Of a stretch of DNA of 64,000 nucleotides, positions 1-8,465 are shown one piece after another. The DNA comes from Rhodococcus yananensis. GTDB lineage: Bacteria; Actinomycetota; Actinomycetes; Mycobacteriales; Mycobacteriaceae. The notes beneath the pieces are model-generated. The model was given only the letters and a program-made list of their open reading frames with translations, did no database searches and was not told the DNA's origin. The stretch's first letter is position 1. Every line of letters starts with the position of its first letter. The translations under genes and the position numbers were made by a program. Location: the NCBI RefSeq assembly GCF_020515525.1, contig NZ_JAIYEP010000013.1:1-64000 (forward strand), written 5' to 3'.

Positions 1-1
1 G

Positions 2-259
2 ATCCAGTGGAACAACCCGGCACGAGCGGTCGGGCGGTCAGCTATCTCCACACTCTGCCCGAAGGCGCGCAAAGGAAGTCACGACGACAGCATCAGCCGA
101 TCGGTGCATTGAGGCTTAGCTGAGCAGACCGACGAATGGGCCGAAGGCCGCCGCTACCTCGGCCTGGAAGTCCTCAACCGATGCCGACTAACCATGACCA
201 CCGACACCGACTCGCAGACGGAGGTGAGTACCGACCCGTTGATAGAACTACCCGCCTGA
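2..259 (+). pseudogene. Remnant of an IS256-family transposase (C-terminal end)
   Basis: The forward frame read from base 2 ends in TGA at 257-259. Its last part reads EQTDEWAEGRRYLGLEVL, which matches my knowledge of the C-terminal end of actinobacterial IS256-family (Mutator-type) transposases. A TGA at 110-112 interrupts the frame, and the sequence before it keeps only scattered family residues (QWNNP near the start). The reading frame is therefore dead, or at best a truncated end of an element lying mostly outside the window. A terminal-repeat-like sequence follows at 284-309. The call rests on motif memory, without alignment. Confidence 0.65.
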
Positions 260-283
260 CCACCAACGAAGGACCACAAACCA

Positions 284-309
284 GTTACACCACTATCCGG
301 GACTTGACC
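284..309 (+). repeat. Probable right terminal inverted repeat of the IS256-type element
   Basis: This stretch ends in ATCCGGGACTTGACC and lies 25 bp after the transposase stop. Ends of the type ACACCACT..GGGACTTGACC are what I expect for IS256-family elements in actinobacteria. The left partner is outside the window, so the pairing cannot be shown here. Confidence 0.5.
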
Positions 310-528
310 GGGCGGCGATGCCGGGGCGGCCGACGGGGGTGGTGGTCATGCGATCACCTCTTCTGCACATCGGGTGCCGATTCCCCGACAGTAGTCCCGA
401 TCCTCGCCACCGGCAGCTCCGGAGACAGGCGTCACACCGGGGATGGCATCCCGCGCGCCGCCGTGTCGGCGACCGGCGCGATACTCGTTGTCGTCCCCGA
501 CCCCGCAACCCCGAGAAGGAGCACAGGC

Positions 529-1710
529 GTGAACCAGGAATCAGCAGGCCGGTCCACCCAGGCGATCCACGGCGCGCGCATCACCGACGCCCACGGTGCG
601 CCGCACCTGCCGATCTACAACACCACGACCTTCTCCTTCGAGAACACCGCCGCGCTGCTCGAGGTCGTCGACGGTCGCCGCAAGGGCGCCCTCTACACCC
701 GCTACGGGCAGAACCCCACGATCTTCGCGCTCGAACAGACCATGGCGGCGATCGAAGGCGCCGACAGCGCTCTCGCGTTCTGCTCCGGGATGGCCGCCGA
801 GACCGCGCTGTTCGCACAGTACGGGCGCGACGGGATCGTGTGCGTCGGCGACGCCTACGGCGGAACCATGGAACTGCTCGGCACACAACTCGCACAGCTG
901 GGGATCACCACCACGTTCCTCCTCGGTGACGAACTCGATCGGCTCGAGGACGTCCTGCGCGACGGTGCGCGACTGGTGTTCTTCGAAACGCCCACCAATC
1001 CGGCGCTCGACATCCACGACATCACCGCGATCTCCGGCCTCGCCCACCGGTACGGTGCGACGGTGGCGGTCGACAACACGTTCGCCTCGCCGGTCAATCA
1101 ACGTCCGCTCGAACTCGGCGCCGATCTCGTCTCGTACTCGGCGACCAAGTTCCTCGGCGGCCACTCGGATGTGACCGCGGGCTTCGTACTCGGGTCCGCC
1201 GAACTCGTCGCACCGTTGAACGCATGGCGCAAAAGTTTCGGTTCGTGCATCGCACCGGAACCGGCCGCCCAACTCTCGCGCAGCCTGCGCACCCTCATCG
1301 TGCGCGTCCGGCAGCACAACGCGAATGCGCTGGCCGTGGCGAAGGCGATGGAGGCGGACCCTCGGATCACGCGGGTTCTGTATCCCGGTCTGGAGAGTTT
1401 CCCCGGGCATTCACTCGCCGCGAGGCAGATGTCCGGGTTCGGTGGCATCGTCACGATCGAGGTCGACGGCGACTCCGACGCCGCCGTCCGGGTCGTCGAC
1501 GGACTTCGGGTGTTCACGCTCGCGCCGAGCCTCGGCGGCGTGGAAAGCCTCGTCACCCAACCCGTGACCACCACCCACCACGATCTGTCGCAGGCGGAGC
1601 GGGAGCGTCGCGGCATCACCGGGTCGATGATCCGCCTGTCGATCGGGCTCGAGGACGCCGACGACCTCGTCGCCGACCTCCTGCAGGCGCTGGACGCGGC
1701 GTCGGGGTAG
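529..1710 (+). CDS. PLP-dependent trans-sulfuration enzyme (cystathionine gamma-synthase/lyase family)
   Basis: Member of the Cys/Met-metabolism PLP enzyme family, acting in the cytosol on cystathionine, homoserine esters or methionine; the exact reaction cannot be fixed from sequence. The predicted length is 393 residues, normal for the family. The Schiff-base lysine is K207 in SATKFLGGHSD; YTRYGQNPT near residue 60 is the usual phosphate/substrate loop, and SLGGVESLVTQP near 340 is the C-terminal family signature. I chose GTG at 529 because AGAAGGA lies 9 bp upstream; the frame stays open further 5' but that part looks non-coding. The gene stands alone between the IS256 remnant and the CHAT operon. 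I saw no SAM riboswitch in 310-528. MetB, a lyase and an O-acetylhomoserine sulfhydrylase remain possible. Confidence 0.85.
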   Translation: MNQESAGRSTQAIHGARITDAHGAPHLPIYNTTTFSFENTAALLEVVDGRRKGALYTRYGQNPTIFALEQTMAAIEGADSALAFCSGMAAETALFAQYGRDGIVCVGDAYGGTMELLGTQLAQLGITTTFLLGDELDRLEDVLRDGARLVFFETPTNPALDIHDITAISGLAHRYGATVAVDNTFASPVNQRPLELGADLVSYSATKFLGGHSDVTAGFVLGSAELVAPLNAWRKSFGSCIAPEPAAQLSRSLRTLIVRVRQHNANALAVAKAMEADPRITRVLYPGLESFPGHSLAARQMSGFGGIVTIEVDGDSDAAVRVVDGLRVFTLAPSLGGVESLVTQPVTTTHHDLSQAERERRGITGSMIRLSIGLEDADDLVADLLQALDAASG

Positions 1711-2037
1711 CACGTTCGGGTTGACCGGTGAGGCTGTGGGACAACGAATTCGACCGGCCACGCAACCGGGTGCCGCAGATATCGACCGACCCCCTCACCG
1801 GGACGCCCGGCTGCCCGCGACCATCACCGACCGTACGGCACTCACGTCGTACGCGAGGCGACGAGCAGGTACCCGCCCTCGTGTATCCGGTGGTCCGCGT
1901 AGTCGGATACGTGGATTCCGGCAGGGTGCCCGCACACGATTCCGCTCCGGCGACACCCGTGCGACGATGGATCTCCCGGAGGTCCTGCCCGGTTCACCTC
2001 CCGTCCCGGACGCCCCTCCCCTGCTGCGGAGCGTTCC
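1711..2037. other. Intergenic region before the CHAT operon
   Basis: About 330 bp separate the trans-sulfuration gene from the CHAT gene. Open frames on both strands here are unconvincing. I found no clear terminator, riboswitch or repeat, and no convincing -10/-35 pair, although the promoter of the CHAT operon should lie here. Confidence 0.5.
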
Positions 2038-4044
2038 ATGCCCGAGCACGACATCGACGCGCGACACGGCGGCCCGGCGCCGACGGTCGCGGTGCGGCCG
2101 GCCGCGCACGTACGGCCGTTCACCGTCGATCCCGGACACGTCGAGTCCCGATTCGCGGTCACGTGCACCGACGCCACCGGATTCGCCGTCGCCCCTGTCT
2201 CGGATGCAACGACACTGCACGTCGTGATCCGGGTGCGGGCCGCGGCGGGGCAACTCGTGCTCGTCGCACAGCTTCCCGACGCGGAAGATCGAGGGGAGGC
2301 TGCCACTCGGGCGGATGTCGCGGCGGCCGCGGTCGTCGCCCACGGACGCGGTGACGCATCGCCGGACGGGTTCGTCACCCTCGAGTTCGACGTGCCCGCG
2401 CCCGCCGATGTACCCGTCCGCCTGGTCGTCGCGCACGTGTACATGTTCGAGGCCGCAGCGACGGCAGACGATTCGCCGCCTCCGCCGGAGGAGGTCGACG
2501 CGTTCATCGCCGCCGACATGCCTCCGACAGTGCGCGCAGGTGCGGTGGAGACGGTCGCGGTGCGGTTGTCGCGCCGGCAACTCGACGACACCGCCGGGCA
2601 CCGCAACGCACAGAACCCGATCCGGCTGGATCCGGCACTTCCCGTCCGAGTGAAACTGCGCCGCCGCAATCTCGTCGTCGCGCCCGGCACCCGCGACGTC
2701 CTCGAACTGACCTGTCCCCCACCCGGCGCGGTGTCCACCGGACTCTTCCGCGTCATCGGTGTCGAGCGGGGGCGGGCCGAGGCGATACTCGCCGTCGACC
2801 AGGTCGGCGGTGCGCCGTTCGCCACCCTGCACCTCGAGGTGACCGTGACCGATGTCCCCGTCACCGGAGACGAACCGCCGCAGACCGACGCCGCGGTCGT
2901 CGAACGGCTCGACGCGCGGCTCCGCGACCTGCCCACCCTCACGGTCGGAGAGGACATCGTCGCAGGTGAGTCCACATTGACGTTCGAGTTGCGACTGCCC
3001 CACGGTCGTCGCCGCACCTACCTGCAGTCGACCCTGCCCGACAAGGCCGCCTACCTCGACGAACTCTACGGATGTGTCGAGCAGTTGTGGGACCGGCACC
3101 GGCATCGCTCCACCGCAACCGAACGGCATCGCGCCTTCGAATCCGACCTGGCGCGGTACGGTCTCGAACTCGGCGCCCGGCTCCTCCCCGACGCCCTTCG
3201 CGGGGATCTCGCCGCGGCGTGGCAGATGCTCACCGGGCTGACGATCGTGACCACCGAGACCGATATCCCGTGGGAACTGGTCTGTATCGACGTCCACGGT
3301 GGCCGACGACGATTCCTCGGGGAGACGGGGATGACCCGATGGTTCTGCGGTGGGACCCACCCGACCGCTCTCCCCCTCCGCCGCGGACACCGCCGGTACC
3401 TCTGCCCGGAGTACAGCTCCCCGAAGTGGCAACTGCAGCACCTCTCGGACGAACGCGCACTGCTCGGTGGAACCCTCGACGCCGACGAGATCACACCCGG
3501 GTCGGCCGACGACCTCGGTGCGGTGCTCGGTGGTCGCGACGTCGACCTGCTGCACTTCGGTGGGCACGGCGACGTGGCCGTCCGAGACGGAGCCCCGCAG
3601 CCCCGGCTGCTGCTTCGTGGATTCAGCGACCGCACACCCCCCGACCCGTCCGCCGTGTACAGCGCCGACAGGGTGCGTTCGGATCTACCGCGTCCGTCAC
3701 CACCCGATCCGGAGTCCGGGTCGGTGCCCCGACACCGCCCCGGACCGCTCGTGGTTCTCAACGCGTGTCGGGCCGGCCGGACGATCCGCACCGGTACCGA
3801 TGCGTTCGCGCCGTCCCTGCTCAGCGGTGGCGCCGGTGCGGTGCTCTGCTGCCTGTGGCAGGTACAGGACGACACCGCTGCGAAGTTCGTCCGCACGTTC
3901 TACTCGGCACTCACACACTCCGCCACCGTGTCCGCCGCCCTCACCACCGCGCGCCGCGCCGCACGTGACGACGGCAACGCATCGTGGTTGGCATACGCCC
4001 TGTACGCGCATCCGTTCGCCACCGTCGACCTCGAATCCCCCTGA
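2038..4044 (+). CDS. CHAT-domain (caspase-like) protease protein
   Basis: A 668-residue soluble protein. The C-terminal third is a CHAT domain, a clan CD cysteine protease fold related to caspase/separase. The His motif is LLHFGGHG (H510; H506 is a second His) and the Cys motif is VVLNACRAG (C577). A typical pre-CHAT segment with IPWELVCID lies near 415-425, and GGAGAVLCCLWQVQD follows the Cys. Residues 1 to about 300 are rich in beta-type sequence and I do not recognise them; they may sense or bind a partner. ATG 2038 has CGGAG 6 bp upstream. The next gene, 33 bp downstream, encodes a second caspase-fold protein, so the two are probably one operon and one system. Known CHAT proteins cleave partner proteins in signalling and anti-phage pathways; the substrate here is unknown. 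Confidence 0.85.
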   Translation: MPEHDIDARHGGPAPTVAVRPAAHVRPFTVDPGHVESRFAVTCTDATGFAVAPVSDATTLHVVIRVRAAAGQLVLVAQLPDAEDRGEAATRADVAAAAVVAHGRGDASPDGFVTLEFDVPAPADVPVRLVVAHVYMFEAAATADDSPPPPEEVDAFIAADMPPTVRAGAVETVAVRLSRRQLDDTAGHRNAQNPIRLDPALPVRVKLRRRNLVVAPGTRDVLELTCPPPGAVSTGLFRVIGVERGRAEAILAVDQVGGAPFATLHLEVTVTDVPVTGDEPPQTDAAVVERLDARLRDLPTLTVGEDIVAGESTLTFELRLPHGRRRTYLQSTLPDKAAYLDELYGCVEQLWDRHRHRSTATERHRAFESDLARYGLELGARLLPDALRGDLAAAWQMLTGLTIVTTETDIPWELVCIDVHGGRRRFLGETGMTRWFCGGTHPTALPLRRGHRRYLCPEYSSPKWQLQHLSDERALLGGTLDADEITPGSADDLGAVLGGRDVDLLHFGGHGDVAVRDGAPQPRLLLRGFSDRTPPDPSAVYSADRVRSDLPRPSPPDPESGSVPRHRPGPLVVLNACRAGRTIRTGTDAFAPSLLSGGAGAVLCCLWQVQDDTAAKFVRTFYSALTHSATVSAALTTARRAARDDGNASWLAYALYAHPFATVDLESP

Positions 4045-4077
4045 TCGACGTCCACCCACCGATCCCCAGGACTCGCC

Positions 4078-6162
4078 ATGACCCCCACCGAGCACTCCGC
4101 CCGCGCGTCGTCCGGTCTCACACCCGACCAACTCGCACGCCTCCGCCCGCACGTGGTGAACCTGCGCGACGGCGAGCTCGCGCGGAACGCGGACGGTGAA
4201 GGCGAGTTCCACACCACCGAAGCAGACGTCCGACGGATCTTCACCGAGCACCTCCCCCGTTTCGTGGAACAGCACGGTGGCGCACGTGTTCCCGTCGTCG
4301 TCTACGCGCACGGCGGTCTCACGCCCGAGGCGAACGGGTTGCGGACCGCGCACCACCAACTGCAGTGGTGGCTCGACAACGGCGCATACCCGATCCACTT
4401 CGTCTGGGAGACGGGAATCGTCGAGTCGGTGGCCGACGCGCTCGAAGGGTGGTTGGCACAACTGACCCGCGGATGGCTCGAGGACCGCAAGAACGAGATC
4501 CTCGAGACGGTCGCGCGCATCGGCCAGGGCAAGCGCATCTGGGACGAGATGAAGAAGGACGCCGAGACCTCCTCCGGCGAGCGCGGTGGTGCACGTGTGT
4601 TCGCCGACCGGTTCGGGACGTATGTCCAGGATCACCCGGACTCCGTGTCGGTACACCTCATCGGGCACAGTGCCGGCTCCATCTTCCACGCGCACCTTCT
4701 TCCCGCCCTGATCGAGTGCGGCGTCACCCACATCGACACCGTGTCGCTTCTCGCGCCCGCGATGCGCTGCGATCTGTTCGAGCAGAAGATGCGGACGGCC
4801 CTGACCGAAGGGCACGTCGGGCATCTCTCACTGTTCACGATGACTCGTGACGCCGAACTGAACGACCGATGCGGGCCCCTCTACACCAGGTCACTGTTGT
4901 ACCTGGTCAGTGCATCGTTCGAGCCGGAGGCCCACGCGCCGATACTCGGGCTGCAGGAGTCCGTCTCCGCCGACCTGGGCCTGGCCGCGCTGTTCTCGGC
5001 GGCGTCTCCGAACGCGAGCGCGGTGTGGGCGCCGGTGACGGCGGGCCCCCGCGATTCGAGCAGATCCGTCAGCCACGGCAGCTTCGACGACGACCCCGAC
5101 ACCATGAACAGCGTCGCCCGGCGCATCGTCGACCGCGACGACATCACCGGGTTCCCCGCGCCGAGGGGGCTCGAGGGCCTGCCCGAACGGGGACGTTCGG
5201 TGACCACCGGAGCGTCACGCTGGGTGTCCGGTTCGCATCGCAAGGCCCTGTGCATCGGCGTCGACGCGTACCCGACCGTCGGTGACCGGCTGGCCGGATG
5301 CGTCGCCGATGCCCGCGCGTGGTCGTCGGTCCTCGGCGGGCTCGGGTTCGACGTGACATCGTTGCTCGACTCCGACGCCACGCGGGAGGGCATCCTCCAG
5401 GCGATGGTCACGCTGGTGTCCGGCAGCGCGGAAGGTGACGTCCTGGTGGTCCAGTATTCGGGGCACGGCACACACGTCCTCGATCTGGACGGCGACGAGA
5501 AGGCCGGCGGCGACGCGTACGACGATCAGGACGAGGCACTGTGCCCGGTCGACTTCCGCACGGGCGAACTGCTCATCGACGACGATCTCGGCCGGGTATG
5601 GGATCTGCTTCCGCCCGGTGTGGGTGTGACACTGCTGTTCGATTCGTGCCATTCGGGGTCGGCGAACCGCGCACCGCAACTCGGTGTCGCGGATGCCGCG
5701 GCGCACGGATCGAACCGTCGATACCGAGCACTCACCTCCGACGACGTCCGCCGGTACCGGGCACTGCGCGGCGCACCGTCCACGACGCTGCCCCGCTCCG
5801 GCCGTGAGCTGTTGTTCAGCGCTTGCCGTGCAACGGAAGTGGCGTACGAGACGTCCGGGCAGGGTGACTTCACGCGTAAGGCCATCCCGCTCGTCGCTGC
5901 GGCGGCCGGTACCCTGACCAACCGGGAGTTCCTCGACCGGGTGCTCGACGGATTCGACCCTCGACAGCATCCCGAGATCCACGGCGCGGCCGACCTTCAC
6001 GACCGATTGTTCCTCGTTCCGGCTGCGGACGCCCCACCTCCCCCGGCGACATCCGCACCGGCCCCGACGATGCGCGTCGCCGACACGGACACGCGGATCC
6101 GAACCGTCGCGGCGTTCCTGCGGGCCACCGCTGATCTCATCGATCCACCACCTGCCGGTTGA
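4078..6162 (+). CDS. Alpha/beta hydrolase-metacaspase (peptidase C14) fusion protein
   Basis: A 694-residue protein with two apparent enzymes. Residues about 60-345 resemble an alpha/beta hydrolase: oxyanion-type YAHGG (H78), nucleophile elbow GHSAGS (S198), and a late SHGSFDDD (H333) that could supply the catalytic His. Residues about 387-640 are a caspase p20-like domain: the HRKALCIGVDAYP start, catalytic His in YSGHGTH (H463) and catalytic Cys in FDSCHSGS (C524), with an acidic stretch DLDGDEKAGGDAYDD between them as in Ca-dependent metacaspases. There is no signal peptide or TM segment. AGGA lies about 7 bp before the ATG. It follows the CHAT gene by 33 bp and precedes a transporter by 58 bp. 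Acid and peptide substrates are unknown; bacterial metacaspases usually cut after Arg/Lys. Confidence 0.85.
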   Translation: MTPTEHSARASSGLTPDQLARLRPHVVNLRDGELARNADGEGEFHTTEADVRRIFTEHLPRFVEQHGGARVPVVVYAHGGLTPEANGLRTAHHQLQWWLDNGAYPIHFVWETGIVESVADALEGWLAQLTRGWLEDRKNEILETVARIGQGKRIWDEMKKDAETSSGERGGARVFADRFGTYVQDHPDSVSVHLIGHSAGSIFHAHLLPALIECGVTHIDTVSLLAPAMRCDLFEQKMRTALTEGHVGHLSLFTMTRDAELNDRCGPLYTRSLLYLVSASFEPEAHAPILGLQESVSADLGLAALFSAASPNASAVWAPVTAGPRDSSRSVSHGSFDDDPDTMNSVARRIVDRDDITGFPAPRGLEGLPERGRSVTTGASRWVSGSHRKALCIGVDAYPTVGDRLAGCVADARAWSSVLGGLGFDVTSLLDSDATREGILQAMVTLVSGSAEGDVLVVQYSGHGTHVLDLDGDEKAGGDAYDDQDEALCPVDFRTGELLIDDDLGRVWDLLPPGVGVTLLFDSCHSGSANRAPQLGVADAAAHGSNRRYRALTSDDVRRYRALRGAPSTTLPRSGRELLFSACRATEVAYETSGQGDFTRKAIPLVAAAAGTLTNREFLDRVLDGFDPRQHPEIHGAADLHDRLFLVPAADAPPPPATSAPAPTMRVADTDTRIRTVAAFLRATADLIDPPPAG

Positions 6163-6220
6163 CCGGCCCGATACTCCGGAAGCGTCGATACCCCGGCGTG
6201 CCGGGACATACCATCGAGCA

Positions 6221-7780
6221 GTGCCCGAACGGCCGAGTCGACATGCGCGATCGTTGCGACGATTGTCGGCCCGCCAACGGGGTGTTCTCGTGGCGGTCTC
6301 GCTGGCGAACGCACTCATTTTCTTCGACCAGACGTCGATCACCGTCATGCTGCCAGCCATGCAGGTCGAATTCGACTCGACGAGCACGGAACTCCAGTGG
6401 ACGGTCGGCGCCTACCTGTTGACGCTGGCGGCACTGATGTCGGTTTCGGGACGACTCGCCGACCTCTACGGTCGCCGACGCCTGTTCGTCGTCGGACTGT
6501 TCGTCTTCGGTCTCGCGTCCCTGCTCTGCGCATTCGCGCCGACCGTCGAGGCCCTCATCGCCGCGCGTCTGCTGGAAGGATGCGGTGCCGCGCTCACCAT
6601 GCCGCTGACCATCGCGAATCTGACCGCCGTCCTTCCGGACGACCGACGCGGCTGGGCGATCGGCATCCTCGCCACGGGGGGCACGATCTTCCTCGCACTC
6701 GGGCCACTGGTCGGTGGTGTGCTGGTCGATCACGCCAGTTGGCGATGGGTCTTCGCACTCAACCTTCCGGTCGTCATGGTCGCGATGTGGTTGTCGACGC
6801 GGTGGCTCCCCGAGTCTCGCGACGACGGCCGCAGTCCACCCGACCTGTGGGGGTTGGTGTTGCTGGTCGTCGGCTTGTCCGCTCTCGTCACCAGCCTTCT
6901 CAACGTTCACGACTGGGGTCCGCGGAGCGCGCGCACGATCATCGTGTCGATCACCGCGGTCGTCGCGCTGACGATCTTCGTCGTGGTCGAGCGGCGCTCC
7001 TCGCACCCGCTCCTTCCGCTCCGATTTCTCCGTATCCCGCTCGTCGCGGGATCACTCACCGCGCTCTGCGCGATCCAGTTCGCGGTGCTGGCGGTCACGG
7101 TGTATCTGATGCTCTACATGCAGTTGGTCCTCGGGTACTCCGGTGTCGTCGCGGGGCTGCTCTTTCTCCCCACAGTCCTCGGCACCCCCTTGCTGTCGCC
7201 GTGGACCGGGCGTCTGACCGACGCGCACGGCCCCCATCTTCTCGTCACCGGGGGGCTGCTCTGCGCGGCCGTGGCACTGTTGTGGATCGCCGTGTTCTCG
7301 CCGGCGCGGAACGTGCTCCTGCTGCTGCCCGCGTTCGTGCTGTTCGGTGTGTCCCGACCCTTCGTCTTCACCCCGGCGGGGACCGGCCCGGTCCGGGCGA
7401 TCTCGTCGAGCGCACGCGGACTCGCCTCGTCACTCGTCACCGAATCCCGACAGATCGGCGCGGTGCTCGGTGTCGCCGTCGTCGGCGCCGTCGTGACCAC
7501 GGTCGAACTCGCTCACCGCACGGGTGCACTCGGTACCGGCTTCGACAACGCCGAACGCAGGGCACTCGACGGCGTCCTCACCGGCGGGCCGAGCGGCACC
7601 GCGCTGCTCGACGGACTACCGCACGACCAGGCTCGTGCTGTCCGGGATGCGGCTGCCGACGCGTACGCAGTCGGGTTCTCCGTGGCCATGGGCATGGTGG
7701 CGGCGGTGATGGTCGCCGCGGCGATCGTCGCTGCGATCACCCTGAATCGCATCACCGAGCAGGACGGTGCGGCGTCGTGA
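6221..7780 (+). CDS. DHA2-type MFS multidrug transporter (14 TM)
   Basis: A 519-residue major facilitator protein of the drug:proton antiporter-2 type, exporting small molecules across the cytoplasmic membrane. It has about 14 hydrophobic segments, an N-terminal SLANALIFFDQTSITVMLP signature, and MFS motif A as GRLADLYGRRR near residue 80. The GTG at 6221 gives a basic N-terminus, but no Shine-Dalgarno sequence is evident, so the start is uncertain. It lies 58 bp after the metacaspase gene on the same strand, so co-transcription is possible; a functional tie to the proteases is only inference. No TetR-type regulator is adjacent. Confidence 0.85.
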   Translation: MPERPSRHARSLRRLSARQRGVLVAVSLANALIFFDQTSITVMLPAMQVEFDSTSTELQWTVGAYLLTLAALMSVSGRLADLYGRRRLFVVGLFVFGLASLLCAFAPTVEALIAARLLEGCGAALTMPLTIANLTAVLPDDRRGWAIGILATGGTIFLALGPLVGGVLVDHASWRWVFALNLPVVMVAMWLSTRWLPESRDDGRSPPDLWGLVLLVVGLSALVTSLLNVHDWGPRSARTIIVSITAVVALTIFVVVERRSSHPLLPLRFLRIPLVAGSLTALCAIQFAVLAVTVYLMLYMQLVLGYSGVVAGLLFLPTVLGTPLLSPWTGRLTDAHGPHLLVTGGLLCAAVALLWIAVFSPARNVLLLLPAFVLFGVSRPFVFTPAGTGPVRAISSSARGLASSLVTESRQIGAVLGVAVVGAVVTTVELAHRTGALGTGFDNAERRALDGVLTGGPSGTALLDGLPHDQARAVRDAAADAYAVGFSVAMGMVAAVMVAAAIVAAITLNRITEQDGAAS

Positions 7781-7868
7781 CGGAGCCCGGTAGGCTCGGC
7801 AGGGCACATTCGAGGCAGCCATCGCGAGCAACCGCCGCGCAGGCGATACCCCGACGGAGTTCGTGATC

Positions 7869-8465
7869 ATGACATCGCTCGCCCACGAGGAGCTCGTGGT
7901 TCTGCTCGACGAGGACACCCGCCCAGTGGGGACCGCGCCGAAAGCAACGGTCCACCACGCCGACACACCGCTTCACCTGGCCTTCTCCTGCTATGTGTTC
8001 GATGCGGCGGGGCGAGTCCTGATGACGCGGCGCGCTCTCGACAAGATCACGTGGCCTGGTGTGTGGACCAATTCGTTCTGCGGTCATCCGGGCCCCGGAG
8101 AGTTGTCGGAGGATGCGATCCGGCGCCGGGCCCGGCAGGAGCTGGGGTTGGCCGTCGACGACGTGACATGCGCGCTTCCCCACTTCCGCTACCGGGCGAC
8201 GGCGGCCGACGGCACCGTGGAGAACGAGGTGTGCCCGGTGTTCTGTGCCCGCGCGAGCGCGGATCCCGTTCCGGATCCGGCGGAGGTGATGGAATGGGCA
8301 TGGGTGGACTGGACCGATCTCGAAACGGCCGCGACCGTGCCGTGGTTGATCAGTCCGTGGGCTGCCGAACAGATCCCCCTGTTGGCATCCGCGCTCTCGT
8401 CCGGCGGCGATGACCCCGTCCCCTCGGAACGATCGGCGGTCACGCGCTCGTACACGGTTCGGTGA
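7869..8465 (+). CDS. idi: Isopentenyl-diphosphate delta-isomerase, type I
   Basis: Interconverts isopentenyl and dimethylallyl diphosphate for isoprenoid synthesis in the cytosol. The 198-residue protein carries the Nudix-like fold of type I enzymes: the catalytic Cys in NSFCGHPGPGE (C71), the ARQELGL helix, and the conserved Glu-Trp in MEWAWVDW (E142). I prefer ATG 7869 because CGGAG lies 9-10 bp upstream; GTG 7863 would be too close to it. Its end overlaps the convergent lipoprotein gene by 26 bp. Actinobacteria have the MEP pathway, so Idi balances the two isomers rather than being essential. Confidence 0.93.
   Translation: MTSLAHEELVVLLDEDTRPVGTAPKATVHHADTPLHLAFSCYVFDAAGRVLMTRRALDKITWPGVWTNSFCGHPGPGELSEDAIRRRARQELGLAVDDVTCALPHFRYRATAADGTVENEVCPVFCARASADPVPDPAEVMEWAWVDWTDLETAATVPWLISPWAAEQIPLLASALSSGGDDPVPSERSAVTRSYTVR

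Noticed and set aside
310-528. SAM riboswitch upstream of the trans-sulfuration gene
   Set aside because: I looked for the SAM-II and SAM-IV cores because such leaders occur before methionine genes in actinobacteria; only GGTCATGCGATCACC-type fragments were present, without the conserved core.
136-528. N-terminal extension of the trans-sulfuration enzyme in the same open frame
   Set aside because: The extension crosses the IS256 remnant and its repeat in another frame, has no family similarity, and GTG 529 has a good ribosome site.
1795-3567. 590-codon minus-strand ORF
   Set aside because: Antisense to the CHAT gene, which has clear CHAT motifs; the shadow has no recognisable domain.
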